DNA of 64,000 bases, from positions 1-64,000 of the forward strand of contig NZ_LDIG01000091.1 in NCBI RefSeq assembly GCF_015845845.1, written 5' to 3'. Both the position numbers and the translations under genes were made by a program. The notes under the pieces were generated by a model. The model had not been told where the DNA came from. It ran no database searches and saw nothing but the letters and a program-made list of their open reading frames with translations. Each line of letters starts with the position of its first letter. Within the stretch, counting starts at the first letter, position 1. This stretch comes from Paenibacillus dendritiformis. GTDB taxonomy: Bacteria; Bacillota; Bacilli; Paenibacillales; Paenibacillaceae. Below are positions 27,434 to 36,572 of the stretch, in pieces.

Positions 27434-28555
27434 CTAGTTGCCTCTCCATCTCTCATACCACGATCGATAGGCCGCCTGCGGCGGAATCCCGAACTCGTTC
27501 TGCGTCATGTCGCACAGCTTGGCGTAGGTCGCATCCACCGCATTCCGATCCCCCAGCTCCGCATATAACCGCATCAGCATATAGTAGCCGGATTCAATTC
27601 GCGGGTATACATTGACCTGCCGGTGATACACCTCGAGCGCAGCCGGAAAATCGTTCTCCGCCACATAATAGTCGGCAACCTCGTTCACGAGACGGAGCCA
27701 CAGGGAACGAAGGCGCTGCCGTTCTCCCTCCGCCCACAAGTAGCCGCAATCGGCCAAATAGTCGCCGCTGTACTGCTGCAGCAGCTCCCGGTAGGCCAGA
27801 ATCGTATCCTGTCCGACAGGGGGCAGCGCCTCGGTCTCCTGCTCCCACTGCACGCAGTCGATGACCGCGTCTTGAAGGACGAGCATATAACTGTCCTCGC
27901 AGTTGATAATTTTCAACTGGTCGAGGTAAGGCTCCAACGTTTTGCGCACTTGATAAATGGCGGTATAGAGCTGGGCGTACCCTTTTTTGGCATTCATGTC
28001 CGGCCACAGCAGCTCGAGTAGAATTTCTTTGCGGACCTGCCTTCCTCTATGATGCAGCAGGTAAGCGAACAGTTCCTGGGCCTTGGACGTTCGCCAGCGA
28101 ATCGGCTTCTGCGACGGATTCTCGAACTCGATATGCAGGTTCTGGAAGCAGCGGATCAGGCGGATGGACGCCTGCTTCTTGGCTTGCGCCGTCATGGACG
28201 CCCGCTCCGCCAGCCGCTCCAGCGTCGCTGCCAACCGTTCGACCTCGACCGGCTTCAGCAAATAGTCGATGGCATTGAGTTCAAACGCCTTGACGGCATA
28301 ATGATCATAGGCGGTAATGAACACGATCTGTACGGCCGGGAGCGAAGACTGAATTCGCTCCGCCAGTTCTATCCCCGTCATCTCCGGCATGTCGATATCC
28401 AAAAACACGACATCCGGCGCGATGTCTTCGATTTCCTTCAGGGCCCGCTTCGGATCCTGATAGGTTCCTTCAATTGCAATTTTCCCTGTCTCGGCCAACA
28501 GGTCATTCAAATAAGCAAGCGCCAAATATTCATCATCAATCAATATGGCTCTCAT
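27434..28555 (-). CDS. Response regulator with receiver and BTAD-type output
   Basis: A 373-residue cytoplasmic regulator. Residues 1-120 are a receiver: RAILIDDEYLAL acidic pair, phosphoacceptor Asp in VVFLDIDMPEMTG, FITAYDHYA and the lysine in DYLLKPVEV. Residues about 145-235 are a winged-helix of the OmpR/trans_reg_C type (AYLLHHRGRQVRKEILLELLWPD). The C-terminal part, about 240-373, is a bacterial transcriptional activator domain (TPR-like, SARP-type). The trio matches regulators commonly paired with 7TM hybrid kinases in Paenibacillus. The downstream kinase gene starts 77 bases later on the same strand. Target genes are unknown. If the kinase is truly broken this regulator may be orphaned. 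Confidence 0.85.
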   Translation of the reverse strand: MRAILIDDEYLALAYLNDLLAETGKIAIEGTYQDPKRALKEIEDIAPDVVFLDIDMPEMTGIELAERIQSSLPAVQIVFITAYDHYAVKAFELNAIDYLLKPVEVERLAATLERLAERASMTAQAKKQASIRLIRCFQNLHIEFENPSQKPIRWRTSKAQELFAYLLHHRGRQVRKEILLELLWPDMNAKKGYAQLYTAIYQVRKTLEPYLDQLKIINCEDSYMLVLQDAVIDCVQWEQETEALPPVGQDTILAYRELLQQYSGDYLADCGYLWAEGERQRLRSLWLRLVNEVADYYVAENDFPAALEVYHRQVNVYPRIESGYYMLMRLYAELGDRNAVDATYAKLCDMTQNEFGIPPQAAYRSWYERWRGN

Positions 28556-28711
28556 CGGCCTTCCCTCCGCAGGTTATATAGTTGATACCCCTTCGTTCGG
28601 CAGCCAGGCTCATGAAAGATATCGTATCTAACTATGATACGCCCCGAAAACAATCTTGCCCGAAGGAATGTGCCCTATTTTATTCCAATGGCCTGCTATC
28701 CTGTCTGCAAC

Positions 28712-28752
28712 AAAACAGGGCATCGCAGATATCACTCTGCCTGCCCTGTTTT
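28712..28752 (-). terminator. Intrinsic terminator after the surface nuclease gene
   Basis: AAAACAGGGCA (28712-28722) / TGCCCTGTTTT (28742-28752). U-tracts are available in both directions. It lies 16 bases beyond the stop of the 28768 gene and separates it from the regulator gene at 28555. Confidence 0.8.
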
Positions 28753-28767
28753 CTTTGTCACGGATGA

Positions 28768-31700
28768 TTAATCGGTCAGTAAATTGTAAATCGCTTGCGC
28801 GGCTTCCGCTCGATTCGCGGCCGCTTCGGGAACGAATCGCCCGGTCGCCCGCCCCTTCATCAAGCCGAACCCGGCTGCGGCGTTCACATAATCGGCCGCC
28901 CAGCGCGAGATCCGCCCCGCGTCGCTGAACGTCCCCTTCGTGTTGGCGGCAAGCTTCTTGCCTGTCTTCGCTTCATAAGCTTTGACCAGCATAACCGCCA
29001 TCTCTTCCCGGGTAACCGCGCCCGCGGGATCGAAGCGGTTCGCGCTCTTGCCGCTGACGATACCCGCCTTATGGGCCGCCGCGATCGACGAGGCGTACCA
29101 GGCGTCGGCGTCGACGTCGGCAAACGCCTTGCCGCCCGTCCCGGTCAGCTTCAACGCCTGCGCCAGCAGCGCGGTGAATTCCGCCCGGGTAATGGCCCGC
29201 GCCGGCTCGAACTTCGTAGCGCTGGTGCCGCTTATGATCCGCTTCATCGCCAGCTTTTGAACGACGCCGTAGGCCCAATGGCCGGAAGGGAGATCGGCGA
29301 ACGGCTTCGTCATTTCCAGCACCGCATAGGTGCCGAACTGGCGGATCAGCGCCGTCATCTCGGCACGAGCGTAGTCTCCCTCTGCCTGCGCCACCGCTCC
29401 GCTGCCGACGATCGCATATATCCCTGCGAAGTCCAGGCAGATGTCCGCGTCGGCGGTGAGTCGAAGCACAACAGGCTGTTCGAAGGAGGCCAGCTTCTCC
29501 GTCGTTCCGTTCGCGAGCGTGATCATCAGGCCAAGTTCGTACATTTCCCCGGACAGCCTCACCTTCATGCCGGATGCCCTTTCGGCCTTGGCGATCATCT
29601 CGTTCGCCGCCTTCTTCGCGAGCGGCGCCAGCTTCAAGGAGATGACGGAGCCTTGCTTCTCGCTGTCCGTCCATGGATGGATCAACTGCTTCATCAATTC
29701 GGAAGGGAGCTTAAGCGCAATATGCTCCGACTTCACTTCCAGCTTATTCTGAAGCAGCAGCCCGTACGTATTGGACGGGAACTTCACTTCGTTCGTCCCG
29801 GCCGGCATCTCGAATACGATGATGCCGCGTCCGTAAGCGGCCAGCTTTTCCGGTGTCGCCGTGACGGTTCCCGGCTTATCCTCGGCAGGCTTCGGTGTCG
29901 GCTTCGGACTTGGGGCGGAGCGGGAATCCGAGCTGGAGCTTGATCCGGAGCCTGATCCTGTCCCCGGGCCCGGATTCGGATTCGGGCCGGGCTCTTCCGG
30001 CAGCTTGCCGCCCTTCAGATCGGTAATCCGCCCTTCCACGCCGGCGTTGATGGTGCCGACGCGATCAAGATGCTCGATGAATACCTCGTAATCGACAATG
30101 TTCAGCTCATAGAAGCGGCCCTCGTTCTTCGCCTGCTTCATCGACCGGTAGAAGTCTCCCCCGTCCGCCATGAACGAGTTCGTCGCCACGATGTAATAGC
30201 CTCGCGGATCGATATCGGCATAGGTGCCGTCGTCATTTTTTACCTGAACCTTGACGATCCGCTCGCCTTTCTGCGTGACCTCGCCAGTTACGGCGTCGAT
30301 CGTCTCGCCCTTCTTCGTGGAGTCGTAATAGAAGCGCATGCCCGACACTTGCGGGAAGCGTCCCTGCCCCGTCTCCACGCCGCTGACGCCATTCTCCAGG
30401 GCAGCGATAATCTCCTCGCCCGTCATCTTCACAGCGGACAGATTGTTGCCGAACGGCATGACCGTCAGCAGATCGCCCAGCGTAATATCGCCCGCCTGAA
30501 TCGACGCCCGAATGCCGCCGCCGTTTTGAATCGTGACATAGCCTTTGACGTCTGTCTCGTTCAGCAGGCGCTGCACCTTGGCGCGCATGCTGTCGGCAAT
30601 CAGATTGCCCAGATTGGTCTCCTGCTTGCGCACGCTGCCGCGCTCGCCGTCCAGGAACACCTTCGTCTTGCCAATGACCTGCTTCTTGAATTCCTCCAGC
30701 GGCCCGGCGTACTCGGCCAGCTTCGCCGCGGCCTCCTCATCGTCGGCAAAGATATATTGTCCAGAGGCATCCTTCGCATCGATATCGGTCAGCTTGCCGC
30801 TCCAGTCCGTCAATGCTCCGCTGCGGTCGAAGGTGACATCCAGCTCGCCGAGGTAGCGGCCGTATTCCCCGGTCTGAACGATCAAGGTCCGTTGGCCGTC
30901 TGCCCGCTCGATGACGGCCGGCTCCGTTAATTTCGTATGCGAATGGCCGCCTATAATGATGTCGATGCCTTCCACGCTCTCGGCCAGCGCCCGGTCGACT
31001 TCATACCCGAGATGGGTGAGCGCAATAATTTTGTCGATTCCTTCTTCGCGCAGCATGGCCACCGTTGCCCGGGCGCTGTCCGCGAAATTGCGGAAGTCGA
31101 GATGCTCGCCCGGAGAAGCCAGAAATGCCGTATCCTCCGTCGTCAAGCCGAAAACGCCGACCTTCTCGCCGTCCACCTCGAGGATAATCGCCGGGTAAAT
31201 GCTCGCCTCCGCTCCCGGATGGCCGATCTCGTGACGGAACAGGCCCCGGAGCTCCGGCTCCTGGCCGAAATCGATATTGGCGCTGACGAACGGGAACCGC
31301 GCCTGCTTGATAAAGTTCGCCAGCTTCGCCGGCCCGGCATCGAATTCATGGTTGCCGAAGGTCATCGCATCGTAGCCGATCAGGTTCATGAAGTCCAGAT
31401 CCGCCAGGCCTTCATACTTGTTGAAGTACAGCGTGCCAGAGAAGACATCGCCCGCATCGAGCAGGAGGGAATGATCCGCGCCCGCGCGCGCTTCCTTGAT
31501 CGCCGTAATGCGGCGCGGCACACTGTCCAGATGCGCATGCGTATCATTCGTGTGAAGCAGCCTCAACTGGAACTCTTCGTCATCCGGCTTGCCGAACTGA
31601 AGCTGAGCGAGCAGCGGATCGTGGTCGCTCACCCGTCCATGCGCTTCCATGAAATCCGCATTGATATGCACGATGTCCAGTTCTGCGCGCTTGGCCAGCT

Positions 31701-34700
31701 TTTTATCGACCAAAATATGATCCAGCGTCTGCGAGTTGCCTTCATAAATATAAGAGTATCGTTCGGCTTCCGGAAGGCCGTCCACCAGATTGATTAATTC
31801 ATTGCCTGCCACGATGCGCAAGGTATCGGAGAATTGGAAATCATTCAAATCCCCGATCAGCACCACGTTCGTCTGCGGATTGCGGGTCAGCGCTTCACTT
31901 ACGAAGCCGTGCACGAGCGCCGCTTGCTTCGCCCGCTGCACTTCGCTCGAGCGCTGCGGAGGCTGAACGCCTCCATACGGCGCATGATCCCCGCCCTTCG
32001 AGTTGAAGTGGTTGGCGATGACCAGCACCCGCTCCCCCCGGAACAGGAACTCCGCGGCCAGCGGCTTGCGCGAGCTGTCGAACGCTTCGTTCGCCGGCTC
32101 AATCCGTCCCGGATTGTACGTTAATCCGTCCGGGCCGTAACGGACGGCGGTCTTCGCGTCGCCCTTCGCATTCTGTTGGCTGTCAGCCAGCGCGACCCGA
32201 TCCGGATTGTACAGGAACCCGACGCGAATATTGCCTCCCGGAGCGCCTCCGTCCATTTTGTCCTCCGGAGCGATATCCGTATAGTGATAGACCGGCCCAC
32301 CGGCTGCTTGAATCGCCGCGATAATCGCTTCATAATTGCGGCTTGCATCGACGACGCCATTATCCGTGTCCCCGTTATTGTCCTGCACTTCCATCAACCC
32401 GATAATATCCGGGGACTTCAGGTTGCGCACAATAACGTCCCCGATTTTGCGGGTTTTCTCTTTCCCCTTCGTACTCGGATCGTTCCAATAATTTTCGACA
32501 TTGAAGGAAGCAATGGTCAATTTCTCGCTGTCCGCTACGATGCTCGTCACCGCAGGCTCCCCCTTGCCGCTCTCCACCTCCGGCAGCCGTTCCGGCAGCA
32601 GCTTATAATTGCTGAAGGAGTAAGCGATGACGCCGGTAAGCGGCTCTGTAAACCGATCGCCCGTCTTGACGACCGGATTCGGCTTCGGCGTGAGATAATC
32701 AAGGGATACCAGCACGCGCTGCGGATTGAGGCTGTCCTCGGTCAGGACGAGACCGCCCGCCGGAGACACGACGGGATGGCTGCCCTCCTGCCGCACCCTG
32801 ACCGGTATCTCATATTTATAAGGGCCGATAATGTCCGGGTTCTCGATCGTGACGCGCATCCCTTCCAGACTCTCGTACAGATCGAGCGCATTGCGCTCCG
32901 GATCGTAATAAGCATCCGTCAGTTGATAGCCGTCCGCAATGATCGATGACGGAATCATCCGATCCTTGCCCAGCACAACGGGGGGAGGCAGATCCTGATC
33001 ATGCGAAATAATATCCACGCTCGAAGCCGCGATTTCCGTCGTCGTCAGATCGACCGGATTGCTGGAATACGTCTTTTCCTTATATTCCTTGACGACGCCG
33101 GATACCTTGACTTTGTCCCCGACCTTCACCGGGCTGTCCTTGTGATAGACAAGAATGGCATCCGAGGCGCGGCCATCCTTGCTGTACCGGTCCGGATTGC
33201 TTTCCTGGATATAGAAGTTACTCTTATCCCGCTTGAACGTCACGATGCCTTCCACGCCCGTCACGGCTTGATCCGTGTAGGGAGAGCGATGGCCTTCGCC
33301 CTGAATATCGTGGATCAGGAGATGGCCGGTATCCTTCAGCACCTTGTATGTGAACGTATAGACCCCGCTGGCCGCTCCGTCCTTCGCGACGATGGCCTTG
33401 ATCGTCGTATCCTCCTGGATCGCGATCGGCGCTGCGTAGCGGGAGCTCGCCTGCGTCGGCTCCGTTCCGTCCAGCGTATAGTACATGACGCCGCCGGAAG
33501 CCGGCGTGCGGAGCGCAATCTCGCTGCCCGTGGCGACATTCCCGGATGGGATGCTTGCCGTTACGGACAGCTCGGTCTCCACCACATCCTCATAAGCTCG
33601 CGGAATCAACTGGTACCCGTACGAGCTATGATAGGACAAGACGCCGGTAATTCTTTCGTAGGTGCGGCTGACCGCGAACGCTGCGGGAACATTTTTGGCG
33701 TAAATGACAATGCCTGCGCCAAACTGGTCAGCGGCATAGTAGGCAGAGCCGCTGCTTCGGTCGATCGCAGCCGCGGCGACTTCCACCAACTGGCCTTCGT
33801 ATCGCTTCCCGGCCTCCCGGGCAAAATCCGCCGAGGTGATCGGCTTCGCCGCCGGCAGAGGCAAGCCCGGCTCCACGATTCGGAGGCTGCCGCCCTGCTC
33901 CTTATTCAACTGCAGGAGACCGTTGTACAGCTCCAGCCTGCCCTGCACCTCGATCTTATCGCCTTGCTCGGCCGTAATATTCTGGCCGCGGACGACAATG
34001 CCCGCCGTATCGTCCTGAACATACAGATTGGAGAAGCCGCTGCCCGTGTCTTCCCTGTAGGTCACGATGCCTTGAACCAGAGCGGAATCACCCGCATTCA
34101 GCCCTCTTGCCTCCGCAATGCTTGAGGCCGTGACAACCGTATAGATGAATTCGGAAATATCGCTGTCCTTCAATCCATCCTGCTTGGCATAGGCCTTGAT
34201 GGCCGTCGGTCCTGTAATCTCGATCGGCCCGGTATACGGAACGAACTCGGACTTGTCGAAGCTGCCGCTCAGATTGTAGTAGACGGAGGCGGTCACCGTT
34301 GGCGACGAGAGACTCACCCGCGTCCCCGCTTGCACCGCTCCGGAAGGCGGAACGGCGGTTACGGAAGCCGCTTGATCCGGAGGCGTGACGGTGACCTTTT
34401 CCATGAAGGCGGTTGATTTGACGCCGCGATGAGGCTTGAAATACTCTTCCAGCGTTCCGGTGACTCGAATCCGGGAACCGATCAGGCTTGGATTCGATTG
34501 CAAGCCGAACTCTTGTCTGAACGGAGACGCAATCTGGACGAACAGCGTCCTGTCCTCTGCCGTCTCCTCAGCGCGGTCTGCGATGACCAGATTCGTATCG
34601 GCGTTGAATTTCGCGCTATCCCGCGTAAATGCGGTGCTGCTGATAGCAAAGCCGACAACATACCCTTCCACCGTGTAGGACTTGCCGTCATTGTTTTTCG

Positions 34701-34839
34701 CGATCGCATCGGCGACGGTAAGCACCGCCTCCGATGCAGCGGCAGTTCCTGCGATCCAGCCCGCAGGCGCGATCGAAGACAGCAGCAACACGGCCGCCGC
34801 AATGACACGGATTGTCTTTGTCCAGATCCGATATACCAT
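28768..34839 (-). CDS. S-layer-anchored extracellular nuclease/5'-nucleotidase (YhcR-like)
   Basis: A 2023-residue secreted protein. Domain order: signal peptide (1-35); YhcR-type OB/DUF6359 domain (about 38-150); chitobiase-C-like segment (160-235); OB-fold nuclease-associated domain (235-420); second chitobiase-C-like segment (435-500); further OB domains (510-770); endonuclease/exonuclease/phosphatase domain (about 773-1090, LTIASFNVENYW, GLMEVQDNNG, VLIGDLNDF, SDHDPL); calcineurin-like phosphatase of the UshA type (about 1095-1400, LLHTNDTHAHLD, FGNHEFD, GGHSHTKL); 5'-nucleotidase C-terminal domain (about 1400-1596, NLGNLIADSMR, TIQNGGGIRAS); a Pro/Ser-rich linker; and three SLH repeats (about 1846-2023, FADLPSGHWAYG first). 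Predicted roles are degrading extracellular DNA/RNA and dephosphorylating nucleotides at the cell surface. It is almost twice the size of B. subtilis YhcR (1217 residues). Confidence 0.9.
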   Translation of the reverse strand: MVYRIWTKTIRVIAAAVLLLSSIAPAGWIAGTAAASEAVLTVADAIAKNNDGKSYTVEGYVVGFAISSTAFTRDSAKFNADTNLVIADRAEETAEDRTLFVQIASPFRQEFGLQSNPSLIGSRIRVTGTLEEYFKPHRGVKSTAFMEKVTVTPPDQAASVTAVPPSGAVQAGTRVSLSSPTVTASVYYNLSGSFDKSEFVPYTGPIEITGPTAIKAYAKQDGLKDSDISEFIYTVVTASSIAEARGLNAGDSALVQGIVTYREDTGSGFSNLYVQDDTAGIVVRGQNITAEQGDKIEVQGRLELYNGLLQLNKEQGGSLRIVEPGLPLPAAKPITSADFAREAGKRYEGQLVEVAAAAIDRSSGSAYYAADQFGAGIVIYAKNVPAAFAVSRTYERITGVLSYHSSYGYQLIPRAYEDVVETELSVTASIPSGNVATGSEIALRTPASGGVMYYTLDGTEPTQASSRYAAPIAIQEDTTIKAIVAKDGAASGVYTFTYKVLKDTGHLLIHDIQGEGHRSPYTDQAVTGVEGIVTFKRDKSNFYIQESNPDRYSKDGRASDAILVYHKDSPVKVGDKVKVSGVVKEYKEKTYSSNPVDLTTTEIAASSVDIISHDQDLPPPVVLGKDRMIPSSIIADGYQLTDAYYDPERNALDLYESLEGMRVTIENPDIIGPYKYEIPVRVRQEGSHPVVSPAGGLVLTEDSLNPQRVLVSLDYLTPKPNPVVKTGDRFTEPLTGVIAYSFSNYKLLPERLPEVESGKGEPAVTSIVADSEKLTIASFNVENYWNDPSTKGKEKTRKIGDVIVRNLKSPDIIGLMEVQDNNGDTDNGVVDASRNYEAIIAAIQAAGGPVYHYTDIAPEDKMDGGAPGGNIRVGFLYNPDRVALADSQQNAKGDAKTAVRYGPDGLTYNPGRIEPANEAFDSSRKPLAAEFLFRGERVLVIANHFNSKGGDHAPYGGVQPPQRSSEVQRAKQAALVHGFVSEALTRNPQTNVVLIGDLNDFQFSDTLRIVAGNELINLVDGLPEAERYSYIYEGNSQTLDHILVDKKLAKRAELDIVHINADFMEAHGRVSDHDPLLAQLQFGKPDDEEFQLRLLHTNDTHAHLDSVPRRITAIKEARAGADHSLLLDAGDVFSGTLYFNKYEGLADLDFMNLIGYDAMTFGNHEFDAGPAKLANFIKQARFPFVSANIDFGQEPELRGLFRHEIGHPGAEASIYPAIILEVDGEKVGVFGLTTEDTAFLASPGEHLDFRNFADSARATVAMLREEGIDKIIALTHLGYEVDRALAESVEGIDIIIGGHSHTKLTEPAVIERADGQRTLIVQTGEYGRYLGELDVTFDRSGALTDWSGKLTDIDAKDASGQYIFADDEEAAAKLAEYAGPLEEFKKQVIGKTKVFLDGERGSVRKQETNLGNLIADSMRAKVQRLLNETDVKGYVTIQNGGGIRASIQAGDITLGDLLTVMPFGNNLSAVKMTGEEIIAALENGVSGVETGQGRFPQVSGMRFYYDSTKKGETIDAVTGEVTQKGERIVKVQVKNDDGTYADIDPRGYYIVATNSFMADGGDFYRSMKQAKNEGRFYELNIVDYEVFIEHLDRVGTINAGVEGRITDLKGGKLPEEPGPNPNPGPGTGSGSGSSSSSDSRSAPSPKPTPKPAEDKPGTVTATPEKLAAYGRGIIVFEMPAGTNEVKFPSNTYGLLLQNKLEVKSEHIALKLPSELMKQLIHPWTDSEKQGSVISLKLAPLAKKAANEMIAKAERASGMKVRLSGEMYELGLMITLANGTTEKLASFEQPVVLRLTADADICLDFAGIYAIVGSGAVAQAEGDYARAEMTALIRQFGTYAVLEMTKPFADLPSGHWAYGVVQKLAMKRIISGTSATKFEPARAITRAEFTALLAQALKLTGTGGKAFADVDADAWYASSIAAAHKAGIVSGKSANRFDPAGAVTREEMAVMLVKAYEAKTGKKLAANTKGTFSDAGRISRWAADYVNAAAGFGLMKGRATGRFVPEAAANRAEAAQAIYNLLTD

Positions 34840-35000
34840 TTTGTCGCTCCCTTCCCAATATGGGTTATCATTCCAAATCGTAGCTTGTCTGTATAACCTT
34901 GGTGTTAGCGGACTGTAAAGAATATATGAATAAGCTCGGCTCGTTCATGCCGGAATGACCTTAACATCCCTCCCCTTTCCTATGCTTCCCCCAAAAAAAA
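34840..35000. other. Upstream region of the surface nuclease gene
   Basis: Short region with GGGAAGGGAG near 34853 as ribosome binding site for the 34839 start. No promoter with two clear boxes was identified. Confidence 0.35.
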
Positions 35001-35027
35001 CCTTGAAAGACATGGAGTCCATCAAGG
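35001..35027 (-). terminator. Intrinsic terminator (minus strand)
   Basis: CCTTGA (35001-35006) / TCAAGG (35022-35027), extended by weaker pairs. On the minus strand it runs into eight T (34993-35000). It lies 400 bases downstream of kptA, so either the kptA transcript has a long 3' region or a small transcript ends here. Confidence 0.65.
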
Positions 35028-35427
35028 CGAGCAATGCGATGCTATTCTTATTTTCTCTCGCATATTGCCGCTCTCCCCTTCGCTTCCTCTAGAGTCAGAT
35101 TTTACTCTTTCATACTCGCTTATTCCGTAGGCGGCGGCTTATCTCGTCAAAGTTGCTGCAGTCCCATCGAATGTCCTCTTTTTATGGAAAATACGTAGAA
35201 ATGTCTTTCAAATAGTGGACACTTGTCTGCGGAAGAGATAGATGCTCCCCGCCCCTTCATACTCTATATATAGGGAGCCGTGATGGGGTGATGCACGATA
35301 TGTAGACCTCTCTCTGTGAAGCAGCCATATCCTCCTCGTGTCCACTTATGTGTGGACAATATCGCAATCCGTCTACCCAGAGAGAACGAAGTTCATCATA
35401 CGCTTCCTGATCATCCAATTCTTCGGC
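35028..35427. other. Region without a recognised gene
   Basis: About 400 bases between the terminator and kptA. It contains an inverted repeat TGTCCAC (near 35339-35345) / GTGGACA (near 35351-35357) and another GTGGACAC near 35216-35223. A 23-codon minus-strand frame after GAGGAGG near 35325-35335 has poor spacing. Nothing else is supported. Confidence 0.35.
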
Positions 35428-35982
35428 TCATTCTATGGAGATATACTTTGGAGGAATAAAGTCCGCCAGCCATATCGTATGATTGCCCGGATAAAACATA
35501 ACCCCTTCGTCCCGGGCCATCCCGGCATCCACCTTCAACAACACCGGGGCAGCGTCTCTTCGTTTCCCGACCAGCATGGCCGTCTCTTTGTCGGCGGATA
35601 AATGAACATATTGTCTCCCCATCGGCCGCAGTCCCTCCTTCAAGATTTGCGCCGCAAAGCGCCTCGCCGTTCCATGATACACGACCGGGGGAGGAGTCTC
35701 CGCCTGCTTGACGATTTTGCGGGGCACGGAATGCCCGTATAAGGCTCTGATTTTCCCGTCCGCGACCTCAAACCGCTGCTTGTCCGCGGCCTGCATCATA
35801 TTGCGGATATCCTGCTCATTGACCATTTCCCATCGTTGGTCAAGGTGAAGCGCCGCCAGCAACTGTTCCAGGCTTACCCAACCTTCCTCATCCAATTCTA
35901 ATTCGTACTCCCATGGCGCATGCCTCAGCGCATAAGATATTTCCTTGCTTAATTTGAACACATCTATATTCTGTCTTCTCAT
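35428..35982 (-). CDS. kptA: RNA 2'-phosphotransferase (Tpt1/KptA family)
   Basis: A 184-residue protein. In eukaryotes the family moves the 2'-phosphate left by tRNA splicing onto NAD, making ADP-ribose 1'',2''-cyclic phosphate. Bacterial KptA is active in vitro, but its natural role is unclear because bacteria lack this splicing pathway. Motifs are present: KEISYALRHAP (Arg-His), VYHGTARRF (His and Arg of the core), YVHLSADKETA and NHTIWLAD. The start is placed at ATG 35982. The upstream open frame to 36300 contains residues unrelated to the family and no site. Upstream lie three copies of a TTTTGCAGGATT-like element (36210-36343). Confidence 0.9.
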   Translation of the reverse strand: MRRQNIDVFKLSKEISYALRHAPWEYELELDEEGWVSLEQLLAALHLDQRWEMVNEQDIRNMMQAADKQRFEVADGKIRALYGHSVPRKIVKQAETPPPVVYHGTARRFAAQILKEGLRPMGRQYVHLSADKETAMLVGKRRDAAPVLLKVDAGMARDEGVMFYPGNHTIWLADFIPPKYISIE

Positions 35983-36209
35983 CAAAAGCACCCTACATAA
36001 CATTAAATCTACTCTTCCTATACGATTCTGTCCCGGCAATCGATTCATTGAGCGCCGGCGAACGGGAAGACGCCTTGTATCATACGCTCGCATTCGCTCC
36101 CCTTGCTCGGCCGCTCCTCGCTCAAGGGAACACACTTTTTCTATTCCGACAGCTCCCAAAAGATGAAAAAATGCAGTATTTTGAACGATGCCAAAATCCA
36201 AAAAAAGGG

Positions 36210-36343
36210 AATCCTGCAAAATTACAGAAATTTTATCCATTATAGTCCGAATTAGAGATAACTTGAGCAAAAAGATGCATCTTTGCAGGAATTCAAACAA
36301 ATATACCCTCTACCGGCACAAAATGATGCATTTTTGCAGGATT
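36210..36343. repeat. Three copies of a TGCAGGATT-type element
   Basis: Direct copies are GATGCATCTTTGCAGGAATT (36274-36293) and GATGCATTTTTGCAGGATT (36325-36343), 51 bases apart (about five helical turns). An inverted copy, AATCCTGCAAAAT, lies at 36210-36222. The surrounding 35983-36381 has no gene. The spacing suggests protein-binding sites upstream of kptA. The binding protein is unknown. Confidence 0.5.
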
Positions 36344-36381
36344 GCGGTCGGTGTCGATGGTGCAAGCGAGGAAAAAACAAA

Positions 36382-36417
36382 AGCGATCATCCCCGTATCA
36401 ACTCAGGGATGATCGCT
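36382..36417 (-). terminator. Intrinsic terminator of the ABC transporter/oxidoreductase operon
   Basis: Twelve-base perfect stem AGCGATCATCCC (36382-36393) / GGGATGATCGCT (36406-36417), followed on the minus strand by TTTTGTTTTTT. It closes the operon that begins at 41427. Confidence 0.85.
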
Positions 36418-36572
36418 TATTCACACGTGATTGTCTCGCTTTCCCTCTACTAATTCTAATTCGACTGCATCCTCTACTTCACGCTCGCTTGCACGGCGGC
36501 CAGCATAGCGCCCGCAAGCCGGCCATGCAGCGCTTGCATCTGCCGGCGGCCGCCCTGCTCGCTTCCGCCGCC

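Noticed and set aside
35983-36300. N-terminal extension of KptA
   Set aside because: Additional 106 residues have no relation to the family, lie in the region with putative operators, and a start with the family N-terminus exists at 35982.
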